This document shows, in pieces, positions 5,762-16,242 of a DNA stretch of 64,000 bases. Location of the stretch: the NCBI GenBank assembly GCA_023402395.1, contig JAEYGI010000063.1, forward strand, positions 1 to 64,000. Direction: 5' to 3'. A model generated the notes under the pieces. That model did not search any database. It was not told the origin of the DNA and worked only from the letters and a program-made list of their open reading frames with translations. A program made the position numbers and the translations under genes. The DNA comes from Bacillota bacterium. GTDB taxonomy: Bacteria > Bacillota > UBA4882 > UBA8346. Numbering within the stretch: the stretch's first letter is position 1; each line of letters opens with the position of its first letter.

Positions 5762-8467
5762 TCAGGCCGCGGGCTTGGCTCCGTTTGCGGGCGTTGGCAA
5801 GGGAGACGGAACCGGAGCCGGGACCGGGTCAGGGATGCCGTCCGGATTCTGATTCGGGACAGGTTCTTTTGCCGGCCCGGCGGAGTTTTGAGTTTCCTCC
5901 GGCGTGGTGATGGTCACCGTTGTATCCGGATTGGAACTGCTTTCGAACTGCTGCTTAATCTCCGGCCCGAAATGATCAAGCATTTTTGACTTGGTTTCTT
6001 GTTTTGTTGCCTCGTCGTAAACCAGATAGGGGGTGATGATGATCACGAACTCATCTTGCGTTTCGGAGTTATCGACCGATTTAAAAAGATGCCCCAGCAA
6101 AGGAATGTCGCCCAACAGCGGAATCTTGGAAACCGACTGCTGCTTGCGGCTGGTCCGCAAGCCGCTGATGATCGTGGTCTGTTTATCGGCTACCCGGACC
6201 GTGGTCTCGGTGGATCGCTCGCTGGTGCTCGGGAGCGTGGAATTGGCGGGCGAATCGCCGAACTCACTGATTTTGGGTTTAATCTCCATCGTTATCTGAT
6301 TGTCGGCCGAAACCCACGGCAGGATCGTGATATAGAGGCCGGAGTCGTAGGTTTTCACCGACTCCTCTGTGGTCACGGTCTTGCCGTCGGTATTGGAAAT
6401 GCTCTGGGTGGTCACATTATAGCTCCACTTCGTCGTCACATTGAAGCTGGCCTGATAGCCGTTGAGCGTGGTGATGGTGGGATTGGCCAGTATTTTCGCC
6501 TTACCCTTTTGAACTAGGCTGGTGATTAGCCCTAAAACCTTATCGCTTGTGTTTGAATCGGTGCTGCCATCTTCGTTAGTTGATATGTAGGGCTTCACCA
6601 GGGTGAGGGTTCCGTCTGCTGGCGAAATCGATAATTCATTTCCATTGCCAACCCCGGTGATGGCTCCGGCTGACGTGCTCCAACTGAATCCGTCGGTGTT
6701 GGAGACCAGAAGGACCATCACGTCAAAGACAATCATCGGATTTACCTGATCAATCTTTTCAATATACTGCCGGACTTGCTTGAGCAGGTTTTGGGGGCCG
6801 GTGACCGCCAGGGCGTTCTGCTCTTTGACCACCATAATATCGTTTTTGGGGATCGATTGCGGAATCAGCTTCAGCACATCCTCGGCCTTCATGTATTTGA
6901 CCTTGATCAGATCGGTCCGGTCCTCAATGGTTTCAATATCGATCTGCTGCAGATAGTTGACGAATTGATCGTGGATCCGCTGGGGCGCGGTGACGACTAG
7001 CGCATTCTTCTCTTGAATCTGAACAAAATTTTGCCTGGGGAAGATCGGAGGCAATGTGTTCAGCAATTGATCGGCTTTCAGATAGCGGATCGGGTACACC
7101 TTCACGATGGCAAAATCGGCGTTTTCAGGCCGGACAATCAGGCCGTCCCCGATTAAATACGTTCCGTCGTCGGTTTTAATGTAGGAAAAGATGGTCCCCT
7201 TCAAAAGGAATTCAATGGTCTGATCAAAATTGGCGTTCCGGAGCCGGATATTATTGATGGTCCAGTTTACCTGCGACAAAACCACCATATTGACATCGGC
7301 CCGGCGGGCCATCTCATAAAGAATCGCGGTGATCGGAGCCGACTGGACGTCCAGATCAACGGATCCGCTTTCCGGGTCGTAAATCAGTTTGATATTCTGA
7401 TTTTGATTGGAATTGGGTCGGATGTAATAATATTTGGGTTGTTTCTCCACGATCCAGCCTTGGGCGTCGGAAATCGCGGTCAGTCCTTGGGCCAGGGGAA
7501 CGTTTTGAAAATGGGCGGTTATCTGGCCCCGCAGATCGCGGGCCACCATGATATTGACTCCGGACTGCCGGGAAATCTCATTGAAGACGGTTACGGCCTC
7601 GGTATTGTCGGCATCGACGGTCAGCAGTCCATCCTTCACCTTGATCCGGAACGAGCCGCTCCGGTTGGAGATGCGCCATACCGGACCTTCGTTGCTCAAT
7701 TGCAGGTTATTGGCGTCACAAAGCGCGGCCAAGCCGTCGGCCAGCGGCAGATCCTGAAAAAAGACGGATATGTTCTGGGAAACGTTCTGATCGGGGATAA
7801 CGGAAACCCCGGTTTTTTCGGCAATGGCCCGGGCTACGGCCGGGACCGGAACATCGCGGGCATCGACGGTCAATCGATCGTTCTTGAAAATTACCGTAAA
7901 AGACATCTGCTCCGTAGATTTTTTCCGGATAAAATGAACGGATCCGATGGTTTCATCAAGACAATTGGTATGGGTCAGGATTGCCTTCAAGCCGTCTTCC
8001 GGAGAGACTTTTGACAGCATAATCGAGACGCGTCCGTCAAGATTGGCGGCGGGGACCACACTTATCCCGGTTTTCCGCCCGAACTCCTCAAATAACTTTT
8101 TCAGCGGGGTTTCTTTGGCCTCCACCGACAGCAGGCCCTCCTGAAATTCCACTCTCAGCACCGACGTGTCCGGAACCGAGACGTGATAAACATTATTCTC
8201 CTTGTCATAAGTGAGCCCGTTGTTTTTACAGAGGACATTCAATGCTTCCGTGAATGTGATTTTGGACAGATGAATCGTGATCATTCCGGAAACCTGGGTG
8301 TCAATCATTAAATTGACTCCGGCCTGATCGGCCAAGGCTCTTAGTACGTCCTTGATGTCGGCGTTTTTGAAGTAAAGCGCGATCTTTGAAGGTTCCGCCA
8401 TGGCCACCGGGACTACCAATAATAAAATAAGGAAGATGAGAGCCCAACGCATAGTAACTTTTAGCAT
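5762..8467 (-). CDS. Secretin (GspD/PilQ family outer-membrane pore) with five tandem N-terminal modules
   Basis: The 901-aa protein has a signal peptide (about 1-24), then five successive ~80-residue STN/secretin N-domain-like units up to about residue 445. Two NolW-type domains follow (about 455-520 and 525-590), then a secretin domain (about 600-830) containing the VADKQTTIISGL and PLLGDIPLLGHLFKS signatures. It ends in an alanine/proline-rich tail. Secretins form homo-oligomeric gated channels in the outer membrane for type II secretion or type IV pili. No pilus or secretion ATPase, pilin or inner-membrane partner lies in the window, so the client system is unknown. Five N-terminal repeats are more than the one or two STN/AMIN modules usual in PilQ. 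The ATG at 8467 follows TAGGTGGT. Confidence 0.88.
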   Translation of the reverse strand: MLKVTMRWALIFLILLLVVPVAMAEPSKIALYFKNADIKDVLRALADQAGVNLMIDTQVSGMITIHLSKITFTEALNVLCKNNGLTYDKENNVYHVSVPDTSVLRVEFQEGLLSVEAKETPLKKLFEEFGRKTGISVVPAANLDGRVSIMLSKVSPEDGLKAILTHTNCLDETIGSVHFIRKKSTEQMSFTVIFKNDRLTVDARDVPVPAVARAIAEKTGVSVIPDQNVSQNISVFFQDLPLADGLAALCDANNLQLSNEGPVWRISNRSGSFRIKVKDGLLTVDADNTEAVTVFNEISRQSGVNIMVARDLRGQITAHFQNVPLAQGLTAISDAQGWIVEKQPKYYYIRPNSNQNQNIKLIYDPESGSVDLDVQSAPITAILYEMARRADVNMVVLSQVNWTINNIRLRNANFDQTIEFLLKGTIFSYIKTDDGTYLIGDGLIVRPENADFAIVKVYPIRYLKADQLLNTLPPIFPRQNFVQIQEKNALVVTAPQRIHDQFVNYLQQIDIETIEDRTDLIKVKYMKAEDVLKLIPQSIPKNDIMVVKEQNALAVTGPQNLLKQVRQYIEKIDQVNPMIVFDVMVLLVSNTDGFSWSTSAGAITGVGNGNELSISPADGTLTLVKPYISTNEDGSTDSNTSDKVLGLITSLVQKGKAKILANPTITTLNGYQASFNVTTKWSYNVTTQSISNTDGKTVTTEESVKTYDSGLYITILPWVSADNQITMEIKPKISEFGDSPANSTLPSTSERSTETTVRVADKQTTIISGLRTSRKQQSVSKIPLLGDIPLLGHLFKSVDNSETQDEFVIIITPYLVYDEATKQETKSKMLDHFGPEIKQQFESSSNPDTTVTITTPEETQNSAGPAKEPVPNQNPDGIPDPVPAPVPSPLPTPANGAKPAA

Positions 8468-8943
8468 GTGACCACCTAATTCAAAAGGAATTTTGTTATG
8501 TTGGATTATTAGATGCGTTATATGATGTTTGGACGCTGAGAAATTGACGAGATGTTGTTGGGCAACTGTTACGACCGAAAACAGATTAGAAAATCATGAA
8601 ACGAGCTTATCCAGCTTCCTCAGTTTTGAGACTCCAGGCTTCGGTCAGAAGTTTGTGGATTTTTGATACAAAAATTTAACGTTGTATAAATTCTTTTTAT
8701 ATTCAACGTTTCCTGCTCCTTTCAGTGTGGACCGGTAAAAATTGTTTGGAAGAAGTTCAGTTGAAATATTGGATTCGGATCCATCGTATGGAAAATCGGC
8801 TCAAAACGAATACTACGTCCCGAAAAGGCGGCTTTTACTGAAAATCCCTGAGGTTTAAAGGAAGACCAGGCAGGATTTGAATTGGAGGCCAACGAAATAT
8901 AGATGCGATCTAATATTGATCCAAGATGTTGAGGGGTGATCCG
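8468..8943. promoter_or_regulatory. Divergent intergenic control region with a sigmaA-like promoter
   Basis: This 476-bp gap separates the divergent secretin and S55 peptidase genes and contains no credible ORF. TTGATA at 8663-8668 and TATAAA at 8685-8690, spaced by 16 bp, form a plausible plus-strand promoter. An imperfect inverted repeat (AACGTTG...CAACGTT) overlaps the -10 element and could be an operator. I see no riboswitch-like structure. Confidence 0.4.
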
Positions 8944-10641
8944 GTGTCGACTCCGCGTAACCGATTGGTGATCATTGCAATTTCACTCTGGTTTGCCGCA
9001 TTCACGATTTTTTCACCATTTTCCCTGGCTGAGACGAAATTTTTTCCGGTGGAAAAAGTCCGGCCGGGCATGAAAGGAACCGGATATTCCGTTTTTTCCG
9101 GGACCAAAGTGGAGGCGTTTGACGTCCAAATCATATCCGTGGTTGAGGATAATTCTGGAAAAGATCAATTGATCCTGGTCAAACTCTCCGGGGACCGGAT
9201 CCAGGAGAGCGGCGGACTGGCGGCGGGAATGAGCGGCAGCCCGGTTTATCTCAAGCGGAAATTACTCGGCGCCATCAGTTACGGGTTTGAAAACGCGGAT
9301 TCATTTCTGGCGCTGGTTACTCCGATTCAATCGATGGAAAAATTGTGGTCCGGATCATCCGAAGCCATTGCCGCTTTTCGGCTTCCCTTCCGTCCTGTTC
9401 CGGTGATCACGCCGGTATTTGTAACCGGAATGGGGACACGCGGCTTTGAATTGATTAGTAAAACGGTAGGAGGGTCGGGAGTGAAACCGGTCGCTCTCCC
9501 GGGCCCAACCGCGGCGATCGTCTCCCGACGAAAAGTCGATCCGCTCCGACCTGGCAGCGCCATCGCGGTTCAGATGGTCACCGGGGACTATCAGGTAGCC
9601 GCCATTGGTACGATGACCTGGATCGATCAAGACCGATTCCTGGCTTTCGGGCATTCTTTCACTAATAAAGGGAAAGTGGATTATCTGGCGCTGCAGGCGT
9701 ATATCGCCCATACCGTAAAAAGTCCAGTGATGTCTTTTAAAATTGGAATTCCGATCCAACCGGTGGGCCGAGTCGTTCAGGATCGGCAAGCGGGAATCGC
9801 GGGACGGCTCAAGGAAACTCCCAAACTGATTCCGGTGGCGGTCAGGGCCACCGATGCCGACCGGGGAATAATCCGTAATACTCATTTCCAGGTCGTTAAT
9901 AATGAACAGCTTTATCGTGATTTGATTGTGGCCGGAGTAACGGATGCCATTGATCAGACCATTGACCGGGTGGGCAGCGGTAGCGCCAAAATACGTGTTA
10001 AAATCGAAACCGGAACCCCTTCCGAACCCATTGTGCGGGAGAACCGGTTTTGTGGCAAGGATATTGCGATTGCCTGTGCAGCCGATTTGCGGAACCTTTT
10101 GGAGATCTTATCCGTCAATGAGTATACCCGGGCCGATGTTCGTTTGGTGCAGGTTGAGGCAGAGATTCGGGAAAAACAGGAAACTGCCCGTATCGTCAAG
10201 CTGGAATCAGCAAAGAAAAAATTCAAGCCGGGAGAGAGCGTTTCAATCAGTGCGCTGGTTCATACTTTCCGGGGCGAGTCAATGCGGATTCCGTTAGAGA
10301 TCGAGTTATCGAAGCATATCCAACCGGGAAAGCTGTCGCTGACGGCATACGGCGGTTCCAAGGAAGGTAGCCTCGAAGAGAACACCACGGCCAAAAAAGA
10401 GGTTTTCAAGATCGATTACAAGGACGCCGATTCGTTATCGGAGTTGCTGGAGAATTATTTAAATACTCCGGTCAATAATCAAATCGTATTAGAGTACCAG
10501 TCTGCGCTTGATAATTCCAAAACCGGCGGAGACGCTGAAGATAGTGAGGAACGTGTTCTTCAGCCGGTACGCCTAAAATCGGAGACACCATACTATATAT
10601 TTGGTGAAGCGCAATTGACCATCGAAATTACTTCCGTGTGA
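8944..10641 (+). CDS. SpoIVB-type S55 peptidase domain protein
   Basis: The 565-aa exported protein begins with a signal peptide or membrane anchor (about residues 8-29). An S55 peptidase domain like that of SpoIVB follows, with PGMKGTGYSVF at about 41-51 and the serine motif GMSGSPV at about 95-101. The C-terminal half is beta-rich and not recognisable. SpoIVB itself triggers SpoIVFB-dependent sigmaK activation. Here there is no recognisable PDZ domain and the gene heads the outer-membrane block, so a periplasmic processing or structural role is as likely. I prefer GTG 8944, which has GAGGGGTGA just upstream, over ATG 8926, which has no ribosome site. TamB follows after 38 bp. Confidence 0.72.
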   Translation: MSTPRNRLVIIAISLWFAAFTIFSPFSLAETKFFPVEKVRPGMKGTGYSVFSGTKVEAFDVQIISVVEDNSGKDQLILVKLSGDRIQESGGLAAGMSGSPVYLKRKLLGAISYGFENADSFLALVTPIQSMEKLWSGSSEAIAAFRLPFRPVPVITPVFVTGMGTRGFELISKTVGGSGVKPVALPGPTAAIVSRRKVDPLRPGSAIAVQMVTGDYQVAAIGTMTWIDQDRFLAFGHSFTNKGKVDYLALQAYIAHTVKSPVMSFKIGIPIQPVGRVVQDRQAGIAGRLKETPKLIPVAVRATDADRGIIRNTHFQVVNNEQLYRDLIVAGVTDAIDQTIDRVGSGSAKIRVKIETGTPSEPIVRENRFCGKDIAIACAADLRNLLEILSVNEYTRADVRLVQVEAEIREKQETARIVKLESAKKKFKPGESVSISALVHTFRGESMRIPLEIELSKHIQPGKLSLTAYGGSKEGSLEENTTAKKEVFKIDYKDADSLSELLENYLNTPVNNQIVLEYQSALDNSKTGGDAEDSEERVLQPVRLKSETPYYIFGEAQLTIEITSV

Positions 10642-10679
10642 AGCGGGCTGCTAATATTATTGAAGCAAGGAGGGATAAT

Positions 10680-13600
10680 ATGAGACCCGTCGTCAATCGC
10701 AGAATATTGGTTTCGACCATTGCCGGGGTTGCCATTATCGGGCTGATATTATCCGCTCTTTCTTTTTATTTATTGCGGGATCGGAGCCTTACCCGCCAAC
10801 TTTCGTCCCAATTTCAAAAATCGCTTCAACCGCTTGGCTTGAACCTTCATTTTGATGAAATCCAGTGGCTGGGGTGGGCGCGATTCACTTGCGTCAGCCC
10901 GGTCCTGACCGATGCTTCGAACGGCGAAATTCTTTTAAAAGCGGAAGCGATCAATATTTCAGTCAATCCATTAAATTTTCTTATGAAGCCCAATCATCCG
11001 GAAGTTTTAATCAGCCAACTGGAATTGATTAAACCTTACGGAAAAATTGCCCGGCTAGAGGATGGGACATGGAATTTTCAACGATATTTACCGAAAAAAA
11101 AGCGAAAAAATTTTTTCCAGGCCAAATTAAAATTGACCGCGGGAATGATCGAATTAAGCGATCCACAGTATGGGGACCATCAATTCACTAAGATTAACGG
11201 CGCGATTGACTTCGGAGGTTATCCCAACTTCCGGTTCAACTTGGACGGAACCTCTGATCTTAATTACGATTTGCGCTGGAGAGTAAGCGGAGCCGCCCGG
11301 ATGGATCGCCTGACCGGGACCGGAACTGGTTGGCTTTGGAACGCCGAGCTCCAGAAGATCAGCGCATTTTTACCCCAGCGGTTTCAATATCCGGTTCGCA
11401 ACGGAAACGCGGATCTGCGATTGGATTTTTCCTGGGGCGGGAGATCATTCTGGATTGATAGCGGTGAGATAAGCGTGTCCAAAGCCAGGATTGCATTTCC
11501 CCGAATTGGAGACCGGATTGAAATCGATAAATTGGTCGCTAAGGTGCGTCCGGACCAATTGACGATCGATCAGGCGCGGTTGCGATTAGGGACCGGAACG
11601 GTCAAGGCCGCCGGAAAGGTGGATCTCCGGTCAATGGCGCTCCAGCTGACGGTCTCCGGAAACCGGGTTTTAATTAACGATCTGAGCCAACTTGTTGGAA
11701 AAAATAATCATGTTTTCAAAGCCAGGGGAACTAGCGATTTCAGGCTTATCATCGCTGGAACGCTGGAAAAGCCGGTGTTTGACGGGGATTTATATATTTC
11801 CGGAGCCGAATTGATGCTTTCTGATTATCCCGCTGTTCGAAAGATTTCGGGGCGGTTTTCCGTTCGAAAGAATGACCTGACCGTTCACAACCTGGAAGGA
11901 AGATGGGGTGAGGCGATAGTCGGCCTTTCCGGGACCGTTCATCGGATATTAACACCGGAATTTGATCTAAAGATTTACGGAGTTGGAATTAATCCCGGGT
12001 TCACCCAAGTCGATCTCTCCAAGTTTACTCAGGATAAGCTGGGAATAGGGAAGGTCAATCTGGACGGTAAGATCACCGGCGGGTTGAAAACGGCCGGATT
12101 TTCCGGAACAGTTGATTTCGAGCATATCAAATATCAAAAAATTACGGCAAGGAATATTCATTCCGATTTGACCTGGGAAATTGGAACGAGTGGGCTCAAT
12201 ATCCATGAACTGAGCGCGGACCTTTGGAGTGGTAAGGTGCTGGCTCGGGGAGAAATTCGGATCAATCCCCGCAAAACTGAATGGCGGCTTTCCGGATCCG
12301 TGAAACAAGTTAATCTTTCGGAAATCCCGGTTGATCCCTCATTGGGGTTAAATGGTGAACTTGGCTTGGAAGTCGTAACAAAGGGAGAGTGGGAGTACGG
12401 CAAAGAATTCAACCCCGGAAGCGTCATGGGAACTTTTGAGGGGGAAAATTGCGATTTTAAAGAGTTTCATTTGGAAGGACTTACTGGCTTATTCAGTTGG
12501 AAGCAGGGAGAGTTTACGGTAGAATCGATTCAGGGACGAATCGGCGCCGCCAACCAAGGAACGATCTTTGGCCGTTTAGCGTATGGTCAAAATGAGTTGA
12601 CCGGCGATTTCAGTTTGAAGAATATCAGTTTAAACGCGATTGCTTCAAAAACTCCGTATCGGGATTATCCATTGGATGGGCGGCTCGAGGGCGAACTTGA
12701 ACTGCGTGGATCTTTGCAAAACCCGGTTGGGCGCTTTAACGGCAGTCTTCGCAAGGCTACCTGGTCTAATCATCTTCTCGGCGATTTTGAAGGGGATTTG
12801 ACGTATGACGATTTTCAACTGGAAATTGGGCGGTTGACAGGACATACTGTCGCTGGTGAACTGCAATTACAGGGAACAATCGGCTTAGATGGCAGCCTCC
12901 CGTTGCAGTTAGAACTGGCTGGAACCGACTTCCAGCTTAAGAGTTTGGGTGAATACCTCCCATGGGTTAGGACGTTAAATATTGAAGGACTGGCAAATAT
13001 CAAAATTAACGCTGGCGGCCGGTTGTCCAACCCGGAATTCTCCGGTACGGTTGATCTAATCAGTCCTAAGGTGAAAAATTTGGTCATGGAGCGAGGTAAG
13101 TTAATCTTCTCCGGGGTAGGAAATAGACTTCATGTTTCCGAGTTGTTACTGTTGGATCAAGACACTCAGATCCGGGCCGTGGGGGAGATTGGTCCGGAAC
13201 GTATCGCTCTTGATTTTCGTACCGAGCGCTTCGACCTGGACCGGATCACTTTGAGATATGGCGGTAAAGATATACACGGCATCATTGATGCCGAGGGAAA
13301 AGTTTACGGGAAGCCGGGGCAACCGAAGATGTCCGTCACGGTTAATGGGAGTGATCTCGGTTACGGCGCGATAATGTATCAAAGCCTTTCCTCCGAGTTT
13401 CGCTGGGAAGCCAATCAGATTGAGATTGTCTCCGCCGAACTGCGGAAAGATTCAAGTTCGGTTCAAGTTTACGGCCGAATTCAAACCTCCGGCGCGGCCA
13501 ATTTGGATATTGGAATAAGAGTTTCCGGATGCGAACTTCAGGATTTGATTGGCGAAACCGTTCTTCCGCTCAATGTCACCGGAAAGGTTTCCGGATTAAT

Positions 13601-15377
13601 TCAGATAAGTGGGCCGTCTAACGATCCCGTCACTCGGGTCAACGGGAGAATTGACAATGGAACGCTCAACCAGATTCCGATTAATGGAGAGTTTGATTTT
13701 GTACACTCCCGCCGTACCGTTAGGATCGAACGCTTGCGGTTGGAGCATGGAACAGGAACGATGATCGCTAACGGCCAGTGGGGGAACAGTCAAAGCATCA
13801 AACTAAAGGTCTCGGCGCATAATTTTCCGTTGCAGATTTTTCAATCCATCCTTAAATTTGAATCGGGTTTCCAAGGAAATCTAAACGCGGAAATTGGGTT
13901 AGAGGGAGATGGATCTGGCTATCATGGAGATTGCCGGATAGATGTTTCCGGATTGGGCTTCAACGGGAAGGTTATGGGGGACTTTTCTTTGGCCGGAATA
14001 TTATCTGACCAAGGCCTGAAAGTAACCCAAGGGATATTAAGCCGGAAAAATGTCAGCAGTGGAGAAATTCTGAAAGTCGAAGGGTATATCCCCTGGCCCG
14101 CCGCAATGCTCCAGGCTCTGAAACTTCCGGTAAGAACCGAGCTGATATATCGGTATTTGAATCTCGATCTGAATGTAAAGAATTTCCCAGCCGAATCGCT
14201 GAATTTGGGTTTGGGCCAAATCGCCATTGAAAAAGGGTTACTTTTCGGGAGTCTACATTTGGTTGGGGACTTGCGGGCTCCAGATCTCTTTGGAAATTTG
14301 AACTGTAGTGGAGGAAAGCTAACAACCTCCGAATTACCATTACCCATCGATGGGATTGAAATGAAATCCATTTTCGAAGGAAGAAAAATGGTAATTAATT
14401 CATTGTCCGGCTCTTATGGCAAAGGGCAGTTTCAGTTCTCCGGAACAATTGGGCTGGCAGACTGGTCCAAGCCGGAGTTGGACTTAACCTTTTCCGGCAA
14501 CCGCCTGTATTATAACAACACTTATTTTGACGGGTATGGAGACGCCAAACTGAAATTAACCGGAGCAATGGCTAAGCTTAAAATCGCAGGGGAAGTATCC
14601 GTTTATAATTGCAAAATGGGAGTTTTGAATCTACAATCTCATAAAAAAGCTCGAACTTGGAATCCCACCCTTGATCTTGTTTTAAAAGCCAAAAGAAATG
14701 CCAGGTACCGGCAATATGGGATCGCCGATATGGTAGTGGAAGGCAGTTTGGATATCCGTGGCCCTATCGCCAACCCGCTCATCAACGGCCGGGCTCATTC
14801 AAAGTCCGGGGTTCTTACTCTCTACGGTCAATCATTCAAAGTCAATCGCGGGGAAGCGGTTTTTAATGATTATCGTGGCTTTACTCCGTTTATCGATATC
14901 GATTCCAGTGTTCGAACATCCAAAGCCGAGGTGTTCTTGGGGATAAAAGGACGAATTGGCGGAAATGTTAATTTCAACTTAAGTTCCCAACCATATCTTT
15001 CACAAACCGAACTCTTCTCAATTTTGAATTGGTCGGAATTAAACGGGGATAAACCATTCACTCTCGACGGAGCGTTTGATGGGAATATTACCATTGTGAC
15101 GGATGCATTATTTGGAGAAGTTTTTTATGAAGTCCGGAAAGCTTTGAATGTTGATTACTTCTATTTGGAACATGATTTCCGCGAAAAAAGATTCAAACTC
15201 AACGTGGGAGACAATTTGACGAAAGATTTATTCCTATCGTATAGCCGGTGGGTAACGGATGAGCCGATGGAAACATGGGGGTTGGATTATCAATTAACTC
15301 CAAAGTTGCTTGGAGGCGGATCTTATTCCACTGATCAAGGATTATCGGCGCGATTGATGTACCGGATTCGATTTTAA
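10680..15377 (+). CDS. tamB: Translocation/assembly module TamB-like protein
   Basis: This is a very long protein (about 1565 aa) with one N-terminal membrane anchor (about residues 11-33). A continuous series of beta-strand repeats follows, ending in a conserved DUF490/TamB C-terminal domain (PLINGRAHSKSGVLTLYG, then the terminal SARLMYRIRF). TamB is an AsmA-like bridge spanning the periplasm, implicated in outer-membrane protein insertion and in phospholipid transport. ATG 10680 has AGGAGGG 5 nt upstream; the GTG at 10638 overlapping the previous gene lacks one. It lies two genes upstream of BamA, its expected functional partner. Its length fits a wide periplasmic span. Confidence in the family is high; the exact cargo is unknown. 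Confidence 0.88.
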   Translation: MRPVVNRRILVSTIAGVAIIGLILSALSFYLLRDRSLTRQLSSQFQKSLQPLGLNLHFDEIQWLGWARFTCVSPVLTDASNGEILLKAEAINISVNPLNFLMKPNHPEVLISQLELIKPYGKIARLEDGTWNFQRYLPKKKRKNFFQAKLKLTAGMIELSDPQYGDHQFTKINGAIDFGGYPNFRFNLDGTSDLNYDLRWRVSGAARMDRLTGTGTGWLWNAELQKISAFLPQRFQYPVRNGNADLRLDFSWGGRSFWIDSGEISVSKARIAFPRIGDRIEIDKLVAKVRPDQLTIDQARLRLGTGTVKAAGKVDLRSMALQLTVSGNRVLINDLSQLVGKNNHVFKARGTSDFRLIIAGTLEKPVFDGDLYISGAELMLSDYPAVRKISGRFSVRKNDLTVHNLEGRWGEAIVGLSGTVHRILTPEFDLKIYGVGINPGFTQVDLSKFTQDKLGIGKVNLDGKITGGLKTAGFSGTVDFEHIKYQKITARNIHSDLTWEIGTSGLNIHELSADLWSGKVLARGEIRINPRKTEWRLSGSVKQVNLSEIPVDPSLGLNGELGLEVVTKGEWEYGKEFNPGSVMGTFEGENCDFKEFHLEGLTGLFSWKQGEFTVESIQGRIGAANQGTIFGRLAYGQNELTGDFSLKNISLNAIASKTPYRDYPLDGRLEGELELRGSLQNPVGRFNGSLRKATWSNHLLGDFEGDLTYDDFQLEIGRLTGHTVAGELQLQGTIGLDGSLPLQLELAGTDFQLKSLGEYLPWVRTLNIEGLANIKINAGGRLSNPEFSGTVDLISPKVKNLVMERGKLIFSGVGNRLHVSELLLLDQDTQIRAVGEIGPERIALDFRTERFDLDRITLRYGGKDIHGIIDAEGKVYGKPGQPKMSVTVNGSDLGYGAIMYQSLSSEFRWEANQIEIVSAELRKDSSSVQVYGRIQTSGAANLDIGIRVSGCELQDLIGETVLPLNVTGKVSGLIQISGPSNDPVTRVNGRIDNGTLNQIPINGEFDFVHSRRTVRIERLRLEHGTGTMIANGQWGNSQSIKLKVSAHNFPLQIFQSILKFESGFQGNLNAEIGLEGDGSGYHGDCRIDVSGLGFNGKVMGDFSLAGILSDQGLKVTQGILSRKNVSSGEILKVEGYIPWPAAMLQALKLPVRTELIYRYLNLDLNVKNFPAESLNLGLGQIAIEKGLLFGSLHLVGDLRAPDLFGNLNCSGGKLTTSELPLPIDGIEMKSIFEGRKMVINSLSGSYGKGQFQFSGTIGLADWSKPELDLTFSGNRLYYNNTYFDGYGDAKLKLTGAMAKLKIAGEVSVYNCKMGVLNLQSHKKARTWNPTLDLVLKAKRNARYRQYGIADMVVEGSLDIRGPIANPLINGRAHSKSGVLTLYGQSFKVNRGEAVFNDYRGFTPFIDIDSSVRTSKAEVFLGIKGRIGGNVNFNLSSQPYLSQTELFSILNWSELNGDKPFTLDGAFDGNITIVTDALFGEVFYEVRKALNVDYFYLEHDFREKRFKLNVGDNLTKDLFLSYSRWVTDEPMETWGLDYQLTPKLLGGGSYSTDQGLSARLMYRIRF

Positions 15378-15597
15378 GGTATGAGTATACTTGAAACACC
15401 GTAATGGTCCAATAAACAATAGATAAGTGACTGGTCTGAATTTGTTCTATTATGTTTCAATCGTTTTGCTAGGATCGCGATAATGAGAGATGAGATAAAT
15501 TGTAAAATTTTCCTTGAAGACGCTTGAAGGATATCCATGATCAAACTAGAATTTATGACGTTAAAGTTTACTGAAAATTTTCCCGGGATGGTGTCCT

Positions 15598-16242
15598 TTG
15601 ATCCAGCAGTATCTGGCCGAATTATCCAAGATACGATTGTTGTCGCAAGATGAGGAGAGCTTGCTCTGGGAAAGGTATAAAGTCGCCAGATCCCGCGAAG
15701 CCCGCCAACGGTTGATCGAATCCTATCAACCGTTAGTCTACAAAATTGCCTCACGCATCGCGGCTCAGGAGGAATTGTTCTTTGATCTGATTCAGGAGGG
15801 CACAGTCGGACTGATTGAGGCCACCGAGAACTTTAACCCAGGCTATGGCGTAAAATTTAGTACTTTCGCCCAGCACCGAATTCGGGGCCGAATGATTGAT
15901 TTTTTGAAAAGGCAGCGCGGTACTCTCGACTCGTTGGAAATTGCCTTAAATGAGGAAGAGTTTGAAGGGTTGCTGACTCGAATCGCAGACAACCAGGTGA
16001 ATGTAGAAGAAGAAGTGACCGTCAAGATGATTAGTCAGCAGGTTAATTCGGCGATATCCCGCCTGAACCCGAAAGAACAAAAGGTGATTTATGATCTTTA
16101 TCTTTTAGATAAAGAACCGGTTGTTTCGGCGCAGGAGATGAAGATCAGCCTGTCATATTATTATAAGCTTCAAAAAAAAGCGTTGCAGAGATTGAGGGGC
16201 ATGTTATCGAAATTAAGGGCTGAAATGAAGATAAGCGGTTAA
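15598..16242 (+). CDS. Sigma-70 family RNA polymerase sigma factor in the outer-membrane block
   Basis: The 214-aa protein has a short region 1.2-like N-terminus, a sigma region 2 (about residues 40-108, with LIQEGTVGLIEATENFNP and FSTFAQHRIRGRMIDFLKR) and a C-terminal sigma region 4-like helix-turn-helix (about 150-205). It is longer than classical ECF factors and closer in size to FliA/sporulation-type sigma factors. The only in-frame start is TTG 15598, behind a purine-rich GGGATGGTG. It is separated from TamB by 220 bp with no obvious ORF. The next gene encodes a single-pass membrane protein, an arrangement common to sigma/anti-sigma pairs. Its regulon is unknown; local outer-membrane genes are the obvious candidates. 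Confidence 0.85.
   Translation: MIQQYLAELSKIRLLSQDEESLLWERYKVARSREARQRLIESYQPLVYKIASRIAAQEELFFDLIQEGTVGLIEATENFNPGYGVKFSTFAQHRIRGRMIDFLKRQRGTLDSLEIALNEEEFEGLLTRIADNQVNVEEEVTVKMISQQVNSAISRLNPKEQKVIYDLYLLDKEPVVSAQEMKISLSYYYKLQKKALQRLRGMLSKLRAEMKISG

Noticed and set aside
5999..8014. Several plus-strand frames of 70-200 codons opposite the secretin gene
   Set aside because: They are shadows of the secretin coding strand, with no recognisable domains or ribosome sites.
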